In this document: positions 14,291 through 21,572 of the stretch, piece by piece
Layout of the letters: every line of letters starts with the position of its first letter
Numbering within the stretch: the first letter of the stretch is position 1
Virus record (IMG/VR): IMGVR_UViG_3300037558_002226
Span: 1 to 23,099 of that record
From: a virus
Strand: one strand, 5' to 3'
DNA length: 23,099 nucleotides
Notes under the pieces: model-generated
The model's database searches: none
What the model was told of the DNA's origin: nothing
The model's input: only the letters and a program-made list of their open reading frames with translations
Position numbers and translations under genes: made by a program

Positions 14291-15786
14291 TGATAACTGC
14301 GTATAAGAAAAATGAGGCAAAAGTTATCCTTAGATCAGATGATTCTGGTATTCTAATGGAGCTTAGCGAATATTTTACATTTTTTGCAGAAGGCTATAAG
14401 TTTATGCCAGCTTATAGAAATAAACTTTGGGATGGTAAAATACGGCTTTTCGATTCTCGGTCACAAACTATTCCATATGGTTTAATGAAGCGTGTAGCTG
14501 AATTTTGCCAAGAGCGTGGATACAAACTTGTACATGATGAGTCAATGAAGAACGCTGAATTCTTTGAAAAGGATCAATTAGAAGAATTTATTAAAGGCTC
14601 AAAAATAAGTATAAAGGACAAATTTATTAATCCGCGAGATTATCAGTTCGACGCTTTTGTTCACGGAATTCAAAATAAAAGAGCAATACTAATTTCTCCA
14701 ACTGGGTCAGGAAAATCTCTTATTATCTACATGATGATGCGGCATTATTTAAACCATGAAATGGATAAAAAGGTTTTAATCGTCGTGCCTACTACATCTT
14801 TAGTAGAACAAATGTACAAAGACTTTGAGTCATATTCCTGGCAGGATAAATCCTTTGATGTTACTGAAGATGTTCATCGGATATACTCTGGTAAAGACAA
14901 AAGTGGTTTTGATTCGTCTGTAGTTGTTACTACATGGCAAAGCGCGATTAATTTACCACAATCCTGGTTTGCTGTTTACGGGATGATCATCGGTGATGAA
15001 GCACACACATTCAAAGCTAAGTCGCTAACTACAATTATGAACAGGTTAGTAAATGCTGGTTTTAGAATAGGAACCACAGGAACTATTGACGATACAATAG
15101 CAAACCAAATGACTCTTGAAGGTAATTTTGGTCCAGTGTATAAAGTTACTACAACAAAAGAGCTTATCGATTCTGACACACTGGCGCAACTAACTATTCA
15201 ATGTTTAGTTCTTAAGTATTCAGACGAAGAAAGAAAATTGTGTAGAGGACTAAAGTACCAAGATGAAATCGATCATATAGTTTCCCACGAAAAAAGAAAT
15301 AGATTTATTGTCAATCTTACATGTGATCAAAAAGGTAATTCACTTGTTCTGTATAATCTTGTGCAAAAACATGGTAAACCTTTGTATGACGCATTTGCAG
15401 AAAGGTTGAAGGGTACTGACCGCAAAGTATTTTTTGTGTCGGGAGCAGTAAATGCAGAAGAAAGAGAAAAAATTCGTGAGATTACAGAGAAAGAAAAAAA
15501 CGCCGTTATTGTAGCGAGTGTAGGCACCTTTTCTACAGGTATAAATATAGTTAACTTGCACAACATAATGTTTGCATCTCCGACAAAATCGCAGATAAGA
15601 GTATTACAATCAATTGGGCGAGGTTTAAGAAAGACAGAGGATGGGCAAGGTACTACAATCTATGACTTAGCCGATGATCTTTCTTGGAAAAAGAAGAAAA
15701 ACTATACACTAAATCACGCTATTGAGCGTGTAAAAATATACTCTAAAGAAAAGTTTATCTACAATATTCACGAAGTACCTATATGA
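14290..15786 (+). CDS. uvsW: RNA-DNA and DNA helicase UvsW
   Basis: A 498-residue superfamily 2 helicase (T4 UvsW is about 587). In T4 it unwinds R-loops and branched DNA, shutting off origin replication and promoting recombination-dependent replication. An N-terminal substrate-binding domain (about residues 1-110, with FMPAYRNKLWDGKIRLFD) precedes the helicase core: RDYQFDAF Q-like motif near 116, Walker A SPTGSGKS (136-143), DEAH box (236-239), TGT motif III (263-265), and motif VI QSIGRGLRK near 440. All motifs are intact. It overlaps uvsY by 1 base and the next gene by 4 bases (ATGA), so translation is probably coupled. Confidence 0.95.
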   Translation: MITAYKKNEAKVILRSDDSGILMELSEYFTFFAEGYKFMPAYRNKLWDGKIRLFDSRSQTIPYGLMKRVAEFCQERGYKLVHDESMKNAEFFEKDQLEEFIKGSKISIKDKFINPRDYQFDAFVHGIQNKRAILISPTGSGKSLIIYMMMRHYLNHEMDKKVLIVVPTTSLVEQMYKDFESYSWQDKSFDVTEDVHRIYSGKDKSGFDSSVVVTTWQSAINLPQSWFAVYGMIIGDEAHTFKAKSLTTIMNRLVNAGFRIGTTGTIDDTIANQMTLEGNFGPVYKVTTTKELIDSDTLAQLTIQCLVLKYSDEERKLCRGLKYQDEIDHIVSHEKRNRFIVNLTCDQKGNSLVLYNLVQKHGKPLYDAFAERLKGTDRKVFFVSGAVNAEEREKIREITEKEKNAVIVASVGTFSTGINIVNLHNIMFASPTKSQIRVLQSIGRGLRKTEDGQGTTIYDLADDLSWKKKKNYTLNHAIERVKIYSKEKFIYNIHEVPI

Positions 15787-16250
15787 AAAAAGAGTTGAAA
15801 GACTATTTAAACAATTACGCATTGATAAATTATCGGTTGCGCGATGGAAGTAGTGTGATAGCCAATGAGAAACACTATGATAAAGAAACACAATCTTTCT
15901 ACATTTCAGGGGCGGTAGAGATAATAATAACACCCGAAGGAAGTTCTTTCCTCATCCCATGGGTTTTAACTGATGACGAGGATATAATTCAAATACAGAA
16001 AAGCAATATAATTGCATCTGCTGCAGTAAGTGAAGACATTCAAATACAATATCACAAATATCTTATCAAGCTTAATCTCCAAGATAATTTGACTGAAAAG
16101 GAGATTGGTATTATATTAGACAAAGTATTTACCGATGATATTGATAATCTAGATACTAGCGAAGTTGATGGAGGCTACGAGGCATTATATGATTATGATG
16201 AGCCTAAAGATTTGGAATGGAGGAACAAATGGAAACCATACAACAATTAG
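15783..16250 (+). CDS. Conserved T4-like phage protein, possibly Sm-like fold
   Basis: A 155-residue protein of unknown function. Residues 15-75 look like a small beta barrel: YRLRDGSSVIANEKHYDKETQSFYISG, then VEIIITPEGSSFLIPWVLTDDED and IIQIQKSNIIASAAVSE. Then comes a helix (IQIQYHKYLIKL). This pattern reminds me of Sm-like proteins found next to uvsW in marine T4-like phages, but the fold is an inference. The last 45 residues are acidic, with a WRNKW motif at the end. The gene overlaps uvsW by 4 bases (ATGA) and its 3' end carries a GGAGG that could serve a small downstream gene at 16229. An RNA-binding role would suit the fold but is unproven. Confidence 0.7.
   Translation: MKKELKDYLNNYALINYRLRDGSSVIANEKHYDKETQSFYISGAVEIIITPEGSSFLIPWVLTDDEDIIQIQKSNIIASAAVSEDIQIQYHKYLIKLNLQDNLTEKEIGIILDKVFTDDIDNLDTSEVDGGYEALYDYDEPKDLEWRNKWKPYNN
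16219..16223 (+). promoter_or_regulatory. Strong Shine-Dalgarno GGAGG
   Basis: GGAGG, 5 bases before the ATG at 16229. Strong Shine-Dalgarno sequences are rare in this window; the only other clear one precedes the gene at 23061. It lies within codons of the upstream gene, so chance is possible. Confidence 0.45.
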
Positions 16251-16366
16251 AGCTTTTTTGTTATTCTAAGAATATTATACCCTATACAGCAAACATTGTA
16301 AATAAAAAAATGCACAACCATGTAAAAAAGTATTTACATCCGTGTGATTTAGTGTATAATATATAA
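16229..16366 (+). CDS. Candidate small protein, 45 residues
   Basis: A 45-codon frame starting METIQQLELFCYSKNIIPYT and ending HPCDLVYNI. The start is preceded by GGAGG at ideal spacing and overlaps the end of the upstream gene by 22 bases, a common layout for coupled phage genes. It fills what would otherwise be a 120-base gap. The gp55 promoter lies inside its 3' part. No domain is recognisable, and the peptide is not obviously membrane-bound. Its reality rests on the ribosome-binding site and gap-filling only. Confidence 0.4.
   Translation: METIQQLELFCYSKNIIPYTANIVNKKMHNHVKKYLHPCDLVYNI
16333..16360 (+). promoter_or_regulatory. Sigma70-type promoter for gene 55
   Basis: TTTACA (16333-16338), 16 bases, TATAAT (16355-16360). 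The start would be near 16367, about 7 bases before the gene 55 ATG at 16374. The same -35/-10 pair recurs at 19730 and 20139, so it is probably the phage's host-polymerase promoter class. Confidence 0.75.
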
Positions 16367-16373
16367 AATAATT

Positions 16374-16955
16374 ATGAAGAAGAAGAAACCTAGTGAGAAA
16401 CCACACTATGTAAACAATAAACAGTTTTCTGGATCAGTTGTTGACTATGTGAATTCAGCAAATGAAGCTCGTAGCAAAGATGAGGAGGAACCTATTATTA
16501 CTGAATATATCGGTACATGCTTCTTAAAAATCGCTGAGGGCCTATCGCATAAGCCAAACTTTTCGGGATACACATACAGAGAGGAAATGGTTATGGATGC
16601 TGTTGAAAACTGTATTAAGGCTATTATGAATTACGACGTAAAGAAAGCAACTCGCACTGGCTTACCCAATGCCTTTGCGTATTTTACACAAATTACATAT
16701 TACGCGTTTTTAAGACGAATTGCTAAAGAGAAAAAGCACCAAGATATCAAAGAGCTGTATATGGAGCACGCAAGTGCTTCAGGGTTTATGGATACTGGTG
16801 GGTTCTCAGACGCTTCAGGCATTGTTGAGCGTGTTAGGTTTAAATCTCAACGGATCCGTGATAGAGATTCTGCTATTAAGAATTTTGGTAAGACTCTTAA
16901 AAAGAAGAAGAGATCAAAAAAGAGAATTAATGGCTTACTAGACGAGTTTTTATAA
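16374..16955 (+). CDS. 55: Late-transcription sigma factor gp55
   Basis: A 193-residue homologue of T4 gp55 (about 185), a minimal sigma factor that directs host RNA polymerase to TATAAATA late promoters together with the coactivator gp33 and the sliding clamp gp45. The central part resembles sigma region 2: FSGYTYREEMVMDAVENCIKAIMNYD (about residues 63-88), then NAFAYFTQITYYAFLRRIAKEKKHQ (about 98-122), the -10 recognition helix. The C-terminus is very basic (KKKKRSKKR). Its host-type promoter, and the exact late boxes elsewhere in the window, fit the T4 cascade. gp47 follows after one base. Confidence 0.94.
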   Translation: MKKKKPSEKPHYVNNKQFSGSVVDYVNSANEARSKDEEEPIITEYIGTCFLKIAEGLSHKPNFSGYTYREEMVMDAVENCIKAIMNYDVKKATRTGLPNAFAYFTQITYYAFLRRIAKEKKHQDIKELYMEHASASGFMDTGGFSDASGIVERVRFKSQRIRDRDSAIKNFGKTLKKKKRSKKRINGLLDEFL

Positions 16956-16956
16956 T

Positions 16957-18015
16957 ATGCGACTTGCTATAATTAATGACACCCATTCTGGAGTAAAAAA
17001 TGGGTCTGATATTTTCTTAGATTACTCTGCCAAATTTTTTGATGATGTTTTCTTTCCATACTTACTAAAAAATGACATACGAGACATTGTACATCTTGGT
17101 GACTATTTTGATCATCGCAGGTTTGTTAACTTTAAAGTTTTAAAACACAATTTTGAAGTCTTTATTAAAAAGCTTTATGATTACGACATGCACATGGATA
17201 TTATTCCAGGCAACCATGACGTTTATTACAAAAACACAAATGAATTAAATTCTTTAGAGCAAATTTTAGAGAAATATAACGACAGGATTCATATCCATCT
17301 GAGCCCTACTGTTAAAAAATTTGAAGGACTAAACGTAGGTTTGCTCCCTTGGATTTGTGAAGAGAATAGAGCGGAATCAATGGACTTTATTAAAAACTCT
17401 GAAGCTTCAGTATTGATGGGCCACCTTGAGCTAGGAGGTTTTAAATACATGGGCAACGCGAGTATCAAATCTCACGGCATGGATAAATCTTTATTTGATA
17501 GATACGATGCTGTTTACTCTGGTCATTATCATACTAAAAGCAGCGAAGGAAATGTCACGTATCTTGGGACTCAATACCAATTAACATGGTCAGACGCTAA
17601 TGATCCTAAATATTTCCATATACTTAACACGGAAACTAGAGATCTTGAAGCTGTTATAAATCCTAACGTTTTATTTCAAAAAATTTACTACGATGAAGAT
17701 AACATTCCTGCTATAACACCTAGTTTAGTAAAGAATACTTATGTAAAAGTCATCGTTACTAATAAAAAAGATTTATTTGTTTTTGATAAATTCATGGAGC
17801 AAATATATGACTTCAACCCTTATGAAGTTAGGATAATAGAAAACTTTGACGAATATGGTGGAGATAAGATTAATGACGAAGACGTAAAAGTTGACGACAC
17901 ACCAACACTGTTGAATAGTTATATCGACGCGACAGAAACAAATTTAGACTCTAATGTTCTTAAAAAAATGATGCAAGAACTTTTGATTGAAGCGCAAGCC
18001 TTAGACAATATATAA
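16957..18015 (+). CDS. 47: Recombination nuclease subunit gp47 (Mre11-like)
   Basis: The 352-residue nuclease subunit of the gp46/gp47 complex (T4 gp47 is about 339), which resects DNA ends to start recombination and degrade host DNA. It has all the calcineurin-like phosphoesterase metal motifs: Asp8 and His10 in NDTHSG, Asp49 in HLGDYFDHRR, GNHD (residues 85-88), His156 in MGHLE, and His190/His192 in SGHYHTK. The C-terminal part, after about residue 230, probably contacts DNA and gp46. The gene lies 1 base after gene 55 and overlaps gene 46 by 1 base (TAATG), so the two subunits are likely translated together. Confidence 0.95.
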   Translation: MRLAIINDTHSGVKNGSDIFLDYSAKFFDDVFFPYLLKNDIRDIVHLGDYFDHRRFVNFKVLKHNFEVFIKKLYDYDMHMDIIPGNHDVYYKNTNELNSLEQILEKYNDRIHIHLSPTVKKFEGLNVGLLPWICEENRAESMDFIKNSEASVLMGHLELGGFKYMGNASIKSHGMDKSLFDRYDAVYSGHYHTKSSEGNVTYLGTQYQLTWSDANDPKYFHILNTETRDLEAVINPNVLFQKIYYDEDNIPAITPSLVKNTYVKVIVTNKKDLFVFDKFMEQIYDFNPYEVRIIENFDEYGGDKINDEDVKVDDTPTLLNSYIDATETNLDSNVLKKMMQELLIEAQALDNI

Positions 18016-19727
18016 TGATTACATTTAAAAAACTCACTTGGAAAAACTTTTTATCTACCGGAAATAACGAAACTACAGTATATCTTAACAAAGATTCTGC
18101 CACTCTCGTCGTCGGTTCAAATGGTGCCGGGAAATCTACAATGCTTGACGCATTGTCTTTCGCGCTTTTTGGTAAGCCTCACCGTAGTATTAATAAGCCG
18201 CAATTAGTAAACTCAATCAACAATACAAATTGTTTAACGACAGTTGAATTTAGTGTAGGTCGTATTGAATACAGAATTGTCCGAGGAATTAAACCTAACA
18301 TATTCGAGGTTTACCGAAATGGGAAGTTACTTAATCAGGAATCGCACAGTCGCGACTATCAAAAAATTATTGAACAAAATATTTTAAAACTTAACCACAA
18401 ATCTTTTCACCAAGTAGTTGTATTAGGGTCTTCAAATTTTATTCCATTCATGCAATTACCTTCACACCAACGTAGGAATGTGATTGAAGATCTACTCGAT
18501 ATTGGCATTTTCACTAAAATGAATGGTGTTCTTAAAGAGAAAATTATGGCTCTCCGTCATAAAATGAACGATACTGATAATGAACTTAAGATTCTTAAAG
18601 AAACAATTAAACTTCAAACTTCACATATTAGAGAATTAAAGAAGATTGATTCTACACAAGAAGAAAAAAGAACAAAGGAGATAAGTTCCATTAACGAAGA
18701 AATTTCTGTATTAGAAGGCAGCAACTTAGACCTCCAACGCGAGTATGATCTAAATTATAAAACTACTGTTGAAGGTCACGAAAAAGCTGCTAGCAACAAA
18801 ACATCATACACAGTAGAAATTTCTAACCTTAAGCGTAATATGGATGACGTTGTTAAGGAGTCTAAGTTTTACGAAAAAAATGACCACTGCCCCACGTGTT
18901 CTCAAGATATTTCGGTGGAGCTTAAAACTTCTAAAAATGAAGAATGTCAAAACAAAGCCAAGACTCTTAATTTAGAGTATGTCAATACAAAGGAGCAACT
19001 AAAAGTATCTGAATCTGAAGTAAATAAGCTGTATGCTCAAATTGTGCATCTTAATGAAGTCAATAATAGTATTCGACAAAATGAGACACGAATTAATATT
19101 CTTAAAACTAGAGTTGAAGCTTTGTCACAGAAGGCCGATGTTCAAGACACTACTGAGGCAGAAACAAAACTTTCAGAGGATAAGGAAAAAAGTTTAAAAC
19201 TTCTTGAACTTAGATTTGAGCAGACTACATTAACTTCTTACTTTGATGCTATTGGTGAATTGCTAAGAGATACTGGTATAAAAACAAAAGTTATCAGACA
19301 GTATCTTCCTATTATGAATAAGCTCATTAACCAGTATTTGCAGGTCCTTGATTTTTTTGTTCTTTTCAACCTCGATGATTCATTCAATGAAACAATTAAA
19401 TCTCGGCATAGAGATGAATTTACGTATTCTTCTTTTTCAGAAGGAGAAAAACAAAGGATAGATTTGAGTTTACTTTTTTCGTGGAGACAGATTGCTCGTA
19501 TGAAGAACAGCGCAAATACAAATTTACTAATTTTGGACGAGACATTCGATTCAAGTATGGATGCTGATGGTGTTGACAATCTTCTTAAGATTCTAAATAC
19601 CCTTGGAAAAGAAACCAACGTCTTTATTATTTCTCATAAACAGGATCTTTTAGAAGGAAAGTTTCCTATGAAGATAGAGTTTGAGAAGATTAAAAACTTC
19701 AGTCAGATGAAAAAAGGTGAAAAATAG
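18015..19727 (+). CDS. 46: Recombination ATPase subunit gp46 (Rad50-like)
   Basis: The 570-residue SMC/Rad50-type partner of gp47 (T4 gp46 is about 560). The N-terminal Walker A is GSNGAGKST (residues 34-42). Long coiled coils (about 170-290 and 296-400) flank a zinc hook CPTC (292-295) used for dimerisation. The C-terminal ATPase half has the ABC signature FSEGEKQRIDLSL (about 473-485) and Walker B LLILDETFD (about 503-511), followed by an ISHKQ H-loop near 540. Every catalytic motif is present. The 3' end is followed by a sigma70-type promoter that starts a new unit. Confidence 0.96.
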   Translation: MITFKKLTWKNFLSTGNNETTVYLNKDSATLVVGSNGAGKSTMLDALSFALFGKPHRSINKPQLVNSINNTNCLTTVEFSVGRIEYRIVRGIKPNIFEVYRNGKLLNQESHSRDYQKIIEQNILKLNHKSFHQVVVLGSSNFIPFMQLPSHQRRNVIEDLLDIGIFTKMNGVLKEKIMALRHKMNDTDNELKILKETIKLQTSHIRELKKIDSTQEEKRTKEISSINEEISVLEGSNLDLQREYDLNYKTTVEGHEKAASNKTSYTVEISNLKRNMDDVVKESKFYEKNDHCPTCSQDISVELKTSKNEECQNKAKTLNLEYVNTKEQLKVSESEVNKLYAQIVHLNEVNNSIRQNETRINILKTRVEALSQKADVQDTTEAETKLSEDKEKSLKLLELRFEQTTLTSYFDAIGELLRDTGIKTKVIRQYLPIMNKLINQYLQVLDFFVLFNLDDSFNETIKSRHRDEFTYSSFSEGEKQRIDLSLLFSWRQIARMKNSANTNLLILDETFDSSMDADGVDNLLKILNTLGKETNVFIISHKQDLLEGKFPMKIEFEKIKNFSQMKKGEK

Positions 19728-19729
19728 TA

Positions 19730-19758
19730 TTTACAGATTGCTCAAAACGTGATATAAT
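19730..19758 (+). promoter_or_regulatory. Sigma70-type promoter after gene 46
   Basis: TTTACA (19730-19735), 17 bases, TATAAT (19753-19758). The predicted start is near 19765. Unlike the other promoters it is followed by a long (about 100 base) structured leader before the ATG at 19867. Confidence 0.75.
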
Positions 19759-19764
19759 ATCTAC

Positions 19765-19866
19765 ATACCAATAAAAAACTTCAGTGGTTAATAGCCACAT
19801 TTCATAGCATAACCTAACCTGATTAAGTCCTCGCCTCCTAGCGGAGGCGAGGCAACCTTTAAAAAA
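19765..19866 (+). ncRNA. Structured 5' leader with GC-rich hairpin, candidate cis-regulatory RNA
   Basis: The predicted transcript has a small hairpin GTGGT/GCCAC (19784-19788 with 19794-19798). It also has a strong one: CCTCGCCTCC (19829-19838) pairs perfectly with GGAGGCGAGG (19843-19852) around a 4-base loop. The 3' arm contains GGAGG, a perfect anti-16S sequence, and the hairpin ends 14 bases before the ATG at 19867. It is not followed by a T-run, so it is not a terminator. The stem is strikingly GC-rich for this genome. It might block or position ribosomes, bind a protein, or protect the mRNA. Confidence 0.5.
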
Positions 19867-20154
19867 ATGACTGGAATCAAATACGATTCACAAAAACCAG
19901 ACTATAGTTTAATCCCGCCTAACGCGTTGGATGATGTAGTTAAAGTGTTAACTTACGGAGCTCAAAAATATGACAGAAACAATTGGCAACATCTTGAGAA
20001 TCTTGATAGTCGTTATTTTGCTGCAGCGCAACGTCATCTATGGGCGTTGCAACGAGGCGAAACATTGGATGAGGAGACCGGCATTCATCATGCCGCACAC
20101 GCAATTTGTTGCATGATGTTTATGCTTGAATTTTATTATTTACAAACTGACTAA
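19867..20154 (+). CDS. dATP/dGTP diphosphohydrolase-like protein (MazG-like fold)
   Basis: A 95-residue protein with the pattern of the phage dATP/dGTP diphosphohydrolase N-terminal family (formerly DUF5664). The blocks are KYDSQKPDYSLIPPNALDDVVKVLTYGAQKY (residues 5-35), then NNWQHL, RYFAAAQRHLWALQRGE (about 49-65), and DEETGIHHAAHAICCMMFMLEF (about 68-89). The last block resembles the metal-binding helices of all-alpha NTP pyrophosphatases. The likely role is hydrolysis of a deoxynucleoside triphosphate to its monophosphate, adjusting the nucleotide pool near the replisome genes. Related enzymes act in 2-aminoadenine phages, but nothing else here points to modified DNA: no PurZ or DatZ is visible. 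It has its own promoter and a structured leader. Confidence 0.75.
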   Translation: MTGIKYDSQKPDYSLIPPNALDDVVKVLTYGAQKYDRNNWQHLENLDSRYFAAAQRHLWALQRGETLDEETGIHHAAHAICCMMFMLEFYYLQTD

Positions 20155-20167
20155 AACATTATATAAT
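20139..20167 (+). promoter_or_regulatory. Sigma70-type promoter for gene 45
   Basis: TTTACA (20139-20144) lies inside the end of the upstream gene. After 17 bases comes TATAAT (20162-20167). The start would be near 20174, only about 3 bases before the gene 45 ATG at 20177. Confidence 0.75.
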
Positions 20168-20176
20168 ATACTCGTT

Positions 20177-20848
20177 ATGAAAATAAGTAAAGAAACTATT
20201 GAAGTCCTGAAAAACTTCTCAGGTATTAACCCAAACCTTGTCATTAAACAAGGAAACAAACTATCAACAATTGCCGATGCAAAAAACATTATGGCTAATG
20301 TTACTGTAAGCGAAGTGTTTGACACTGAAGTAGGAATCTATGATTTAAATGAATTTCTATCAGCTCTTAATTTGATTGAAGATCCAGAACTAGATTTTGG
20401 AGACAATTCAGTGACTATTGCGAATAATCGCGCATCAGTAAATTACCGATACTCAGATCCTCTTATTCTTACTTCTCCGCAAAAAGAAGTGAATATGCCA
20501 GATCCTGATTTCACAGTTGAACTTTCATCTAATACAATTAACGAAATTCGAAAAGCCGGCGGAGCTTTAGGTCACGCTGTTGTTTCTATTTCTTCTTCTG
20601 AAGATAGCGAAAAAGTTTATTTAGAAGTAAAAGATCCTGATAATTCTTCGGCCAATATGTATCGCCTAAATATTGGAGATGGCGAATCTCGTACATATGA
20701 TTTTCAATTTCTTATTTCAAACTTAAAACTTTTGCCAGATGACTACGAAATTTCCGTAAGTTCTAAGCTAATTTCGCAGTGGAAAGGTTTAAATAGTAAA
20801 ACACAATATTGGATCGCACTCGAAAAAAATTCATCATTTAACTCATAA
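20177..20848 (+). CDS. 45: DNA sliding clamp gp45
   Basis: A 223-residue homologue of T4 gp45 (about 228), a trimeric ring that gives the DNA polymerase its processivity and, in T4, also activates late transcription by contacting gp55 and gp33. The N-terminus MKISKETIEVLKNFSGINPNLVIKQGN and the following block TIADAKNIMANVTVSEVF are typical of the family, as is the YDLNEFLSALNLIEDPELDF segment (about residues 55-74). The start at 20177 is set by homology and by the promoter -10 box ending 10 bases upstream; an extended frame from 20126 would overlap the previous gene and the promoter. Next come two small unknown genes and two tRNAs before the clamp loader genes. Confidence 0.93.
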   Translation: MKISKETIEVLKNFSGINPNLVIKQGNKLSTIADAKNIMANVTVSEVFDTEVGIYDLNEFLSALNLIEDPELDFGDNSVTIANNRASVNYRYSDPLILTSPQKEVNMPDPDFTVELSSNTINEIRKAGGALGHAVVSISSSEDSEKVYLEVKDPDNSSANMYRLNIGDGESRTYDFQFLISNLKLLPDDYEISVSSKLISQWKGLNSKTQYWIALEKNSSFNS

Positions 20849-20863
20849 CAATAATAATACATT

Positions 20864-21142
20864 ATGTCAGAAAAAACAGTAAAACCTACTCAAGAAGTAG
20901 AAACCGCACAGAATGAAGAGGAACAAACTGAACCTCAGATTTCATTTAATCAAATCGCTGCAGTCACAGAGATCATTGATCTCTGTTCTACCCGCGGTGC
21001 ATTTAAAGGACCAGAGCTTGAAGCTATTGGTCAAATTCGAAACTCTTTTGCTGGATTTGTCAATTTCCATGCGCCAAAAGAAGAAGAAGAAAAACCGACG
21101 TCTGCTCCTAGCGCTGAGGGGACTGAGGAAACCTCTGAGTAG
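20864..21142 (+). CDS. Small acidic protein, possible paralogue of the 509-694 product
   Basis: A 92-residue protein. The N-terminal 25 residues are Glu/Thr-rich, the core (about 26-70, ISFNQIAAVTEIIDLCSTRGAFKGPELEAIGQIRNSFAGFVNF) looks like two amphipathic helices separated by a RGAF turn, and the end is an acidic EEEEKP...EGTEETSE tail. Similar short helix-turn-helix cores with acidic tails recur in marine T4-like phages as proteins without known function. The pattern resembles the 61-residue product at 509-694. It lies 15 bases after gene 45 and has no recognisable promoter, so it probably shares the gene 45 transcript. Confidence 0.75.
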   Translation: MSEKTVKPTQEVETAQNEEEQTEPQISFNQIAAVTEIIDLCSTRGAFKGPELEAIGQIRNSFAGFVNFHAPKEEEEKPTSAPSAEGTEETSE

Positions 21143-21193
21143 TTAACCGGCAACCTAGGCTAAGTTGTTAAACTGGCCTTAATATTAAATATT

Positions 21194-21484
21194 ATGACTG
21201 GAAAAGAACCACATAGAGCTTATATTAAGCTTATTAAAAATAAGAAATCACGCACGAGTGCTTCGGAAAATTATTTTCATGTATTCGCTGAGAATGGTGA
21301 AGCGTATCTCTTTACTCACAATGATATGGAGAAAGCTTTAAACCGTGCGAAAAGAAATCCAGAGGATACGTATCCTGTTCAATTTGCTGAACCTGAAGCG
21401 AAGGTAATTGAAAAAGAAGTCGTGAAATATATCGAAGTTAAAAGTCCTGGCATTTTCTCTAGATTAGCCAATATTTTTAAGTAA
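21194..21484 (+). CDS. Hypothetical protein, 96 residues
   Basis: Not recognised with confidence. The N-terminal half is basic with a YFHVFAENGEAYLFTHNDMEKALNRAKRNPED block (about residues 27-58) that looks like two strands plus a helix, and the C-terminal part (about 66-96, KVIEKEVVKYIEVKSPGIFSRLANIFK) is probably helical and amphipathic. No catalytic motif or signal peptide is seen. It begins 51 bases after the upstream stop, in a gap that has loose inverted repeats (GTTAAC at 21142-21147 and GTTAAACT at 21167-21174) but no clear promoter, and ends just before the tRNA pair. A short bundled gene of the replication cluster. Confidence 0.75.
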   Translation: MTGKEPHRAYIKLIKNKKSRTSASENYFHVFAENGEAYLFTHNDMEKALNRAKRNPEDTYPVQFAEPEAKVIEKEVVKYIEVKSPGIFSRLANIFK

Positions 21485-21491
21485 GATAATA

Positions 21492-21567
21492 GCTCCGATA
21501 GCTCAGTTGGTAGAGCAGTTGATTTGTAATCACCAGGCCGTCGGTTCAAGTCCGACTCGGAGCTCCA
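21492..21567 (+). tRNA. tRNA-Thr (anticodon TGT)
   Basis: A complete cloverleaf: acceptor GCTCCGA (21492-21498) pairs with TCGGAGC (21557-21563), and the D arm (GCTCAGTTGGTAGAGC) and T arm (GTCGGTTCAAGTCCGAC) are standard. The anticodon loop TTTGTAA (21523-21529) has TGT at 21525-21527, reading ACA. The 3' CCA is encoded (21565-21567). The anticodon stem has one T-C mismatch at its second pair (21519 with 21533). It is followed 5 bases later by tRNA-Asn. Confidence 0.95.
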
Positions 21568-21572
21568 TTTAT

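Noticed and set aside
15540-15547. Exact TATAAATA inside uvsW
   Set aside because: It lies within a conserved helicase coding segment (Gly-Ile-Asn-Ile) and no gene starts after it. Probably coincidental, though a weak internal late start cannot be excluded.
19829-19852. GC-rich hairpin read as a terminator for gene 46
   Set aside because: There is no T-run after either arm in either direction, and it lies downstream of a good promoter, so it is better read as a leader structure.
21142-21193. Loose inverted repeats between the genes at 20864 and 21194, and a GGCAACCT 8-mer shared with 19851-19858
   Set aside because: The pairing has bulges and the 8-mer match is short enough to be chance. 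No promoter or terminator could be supported.
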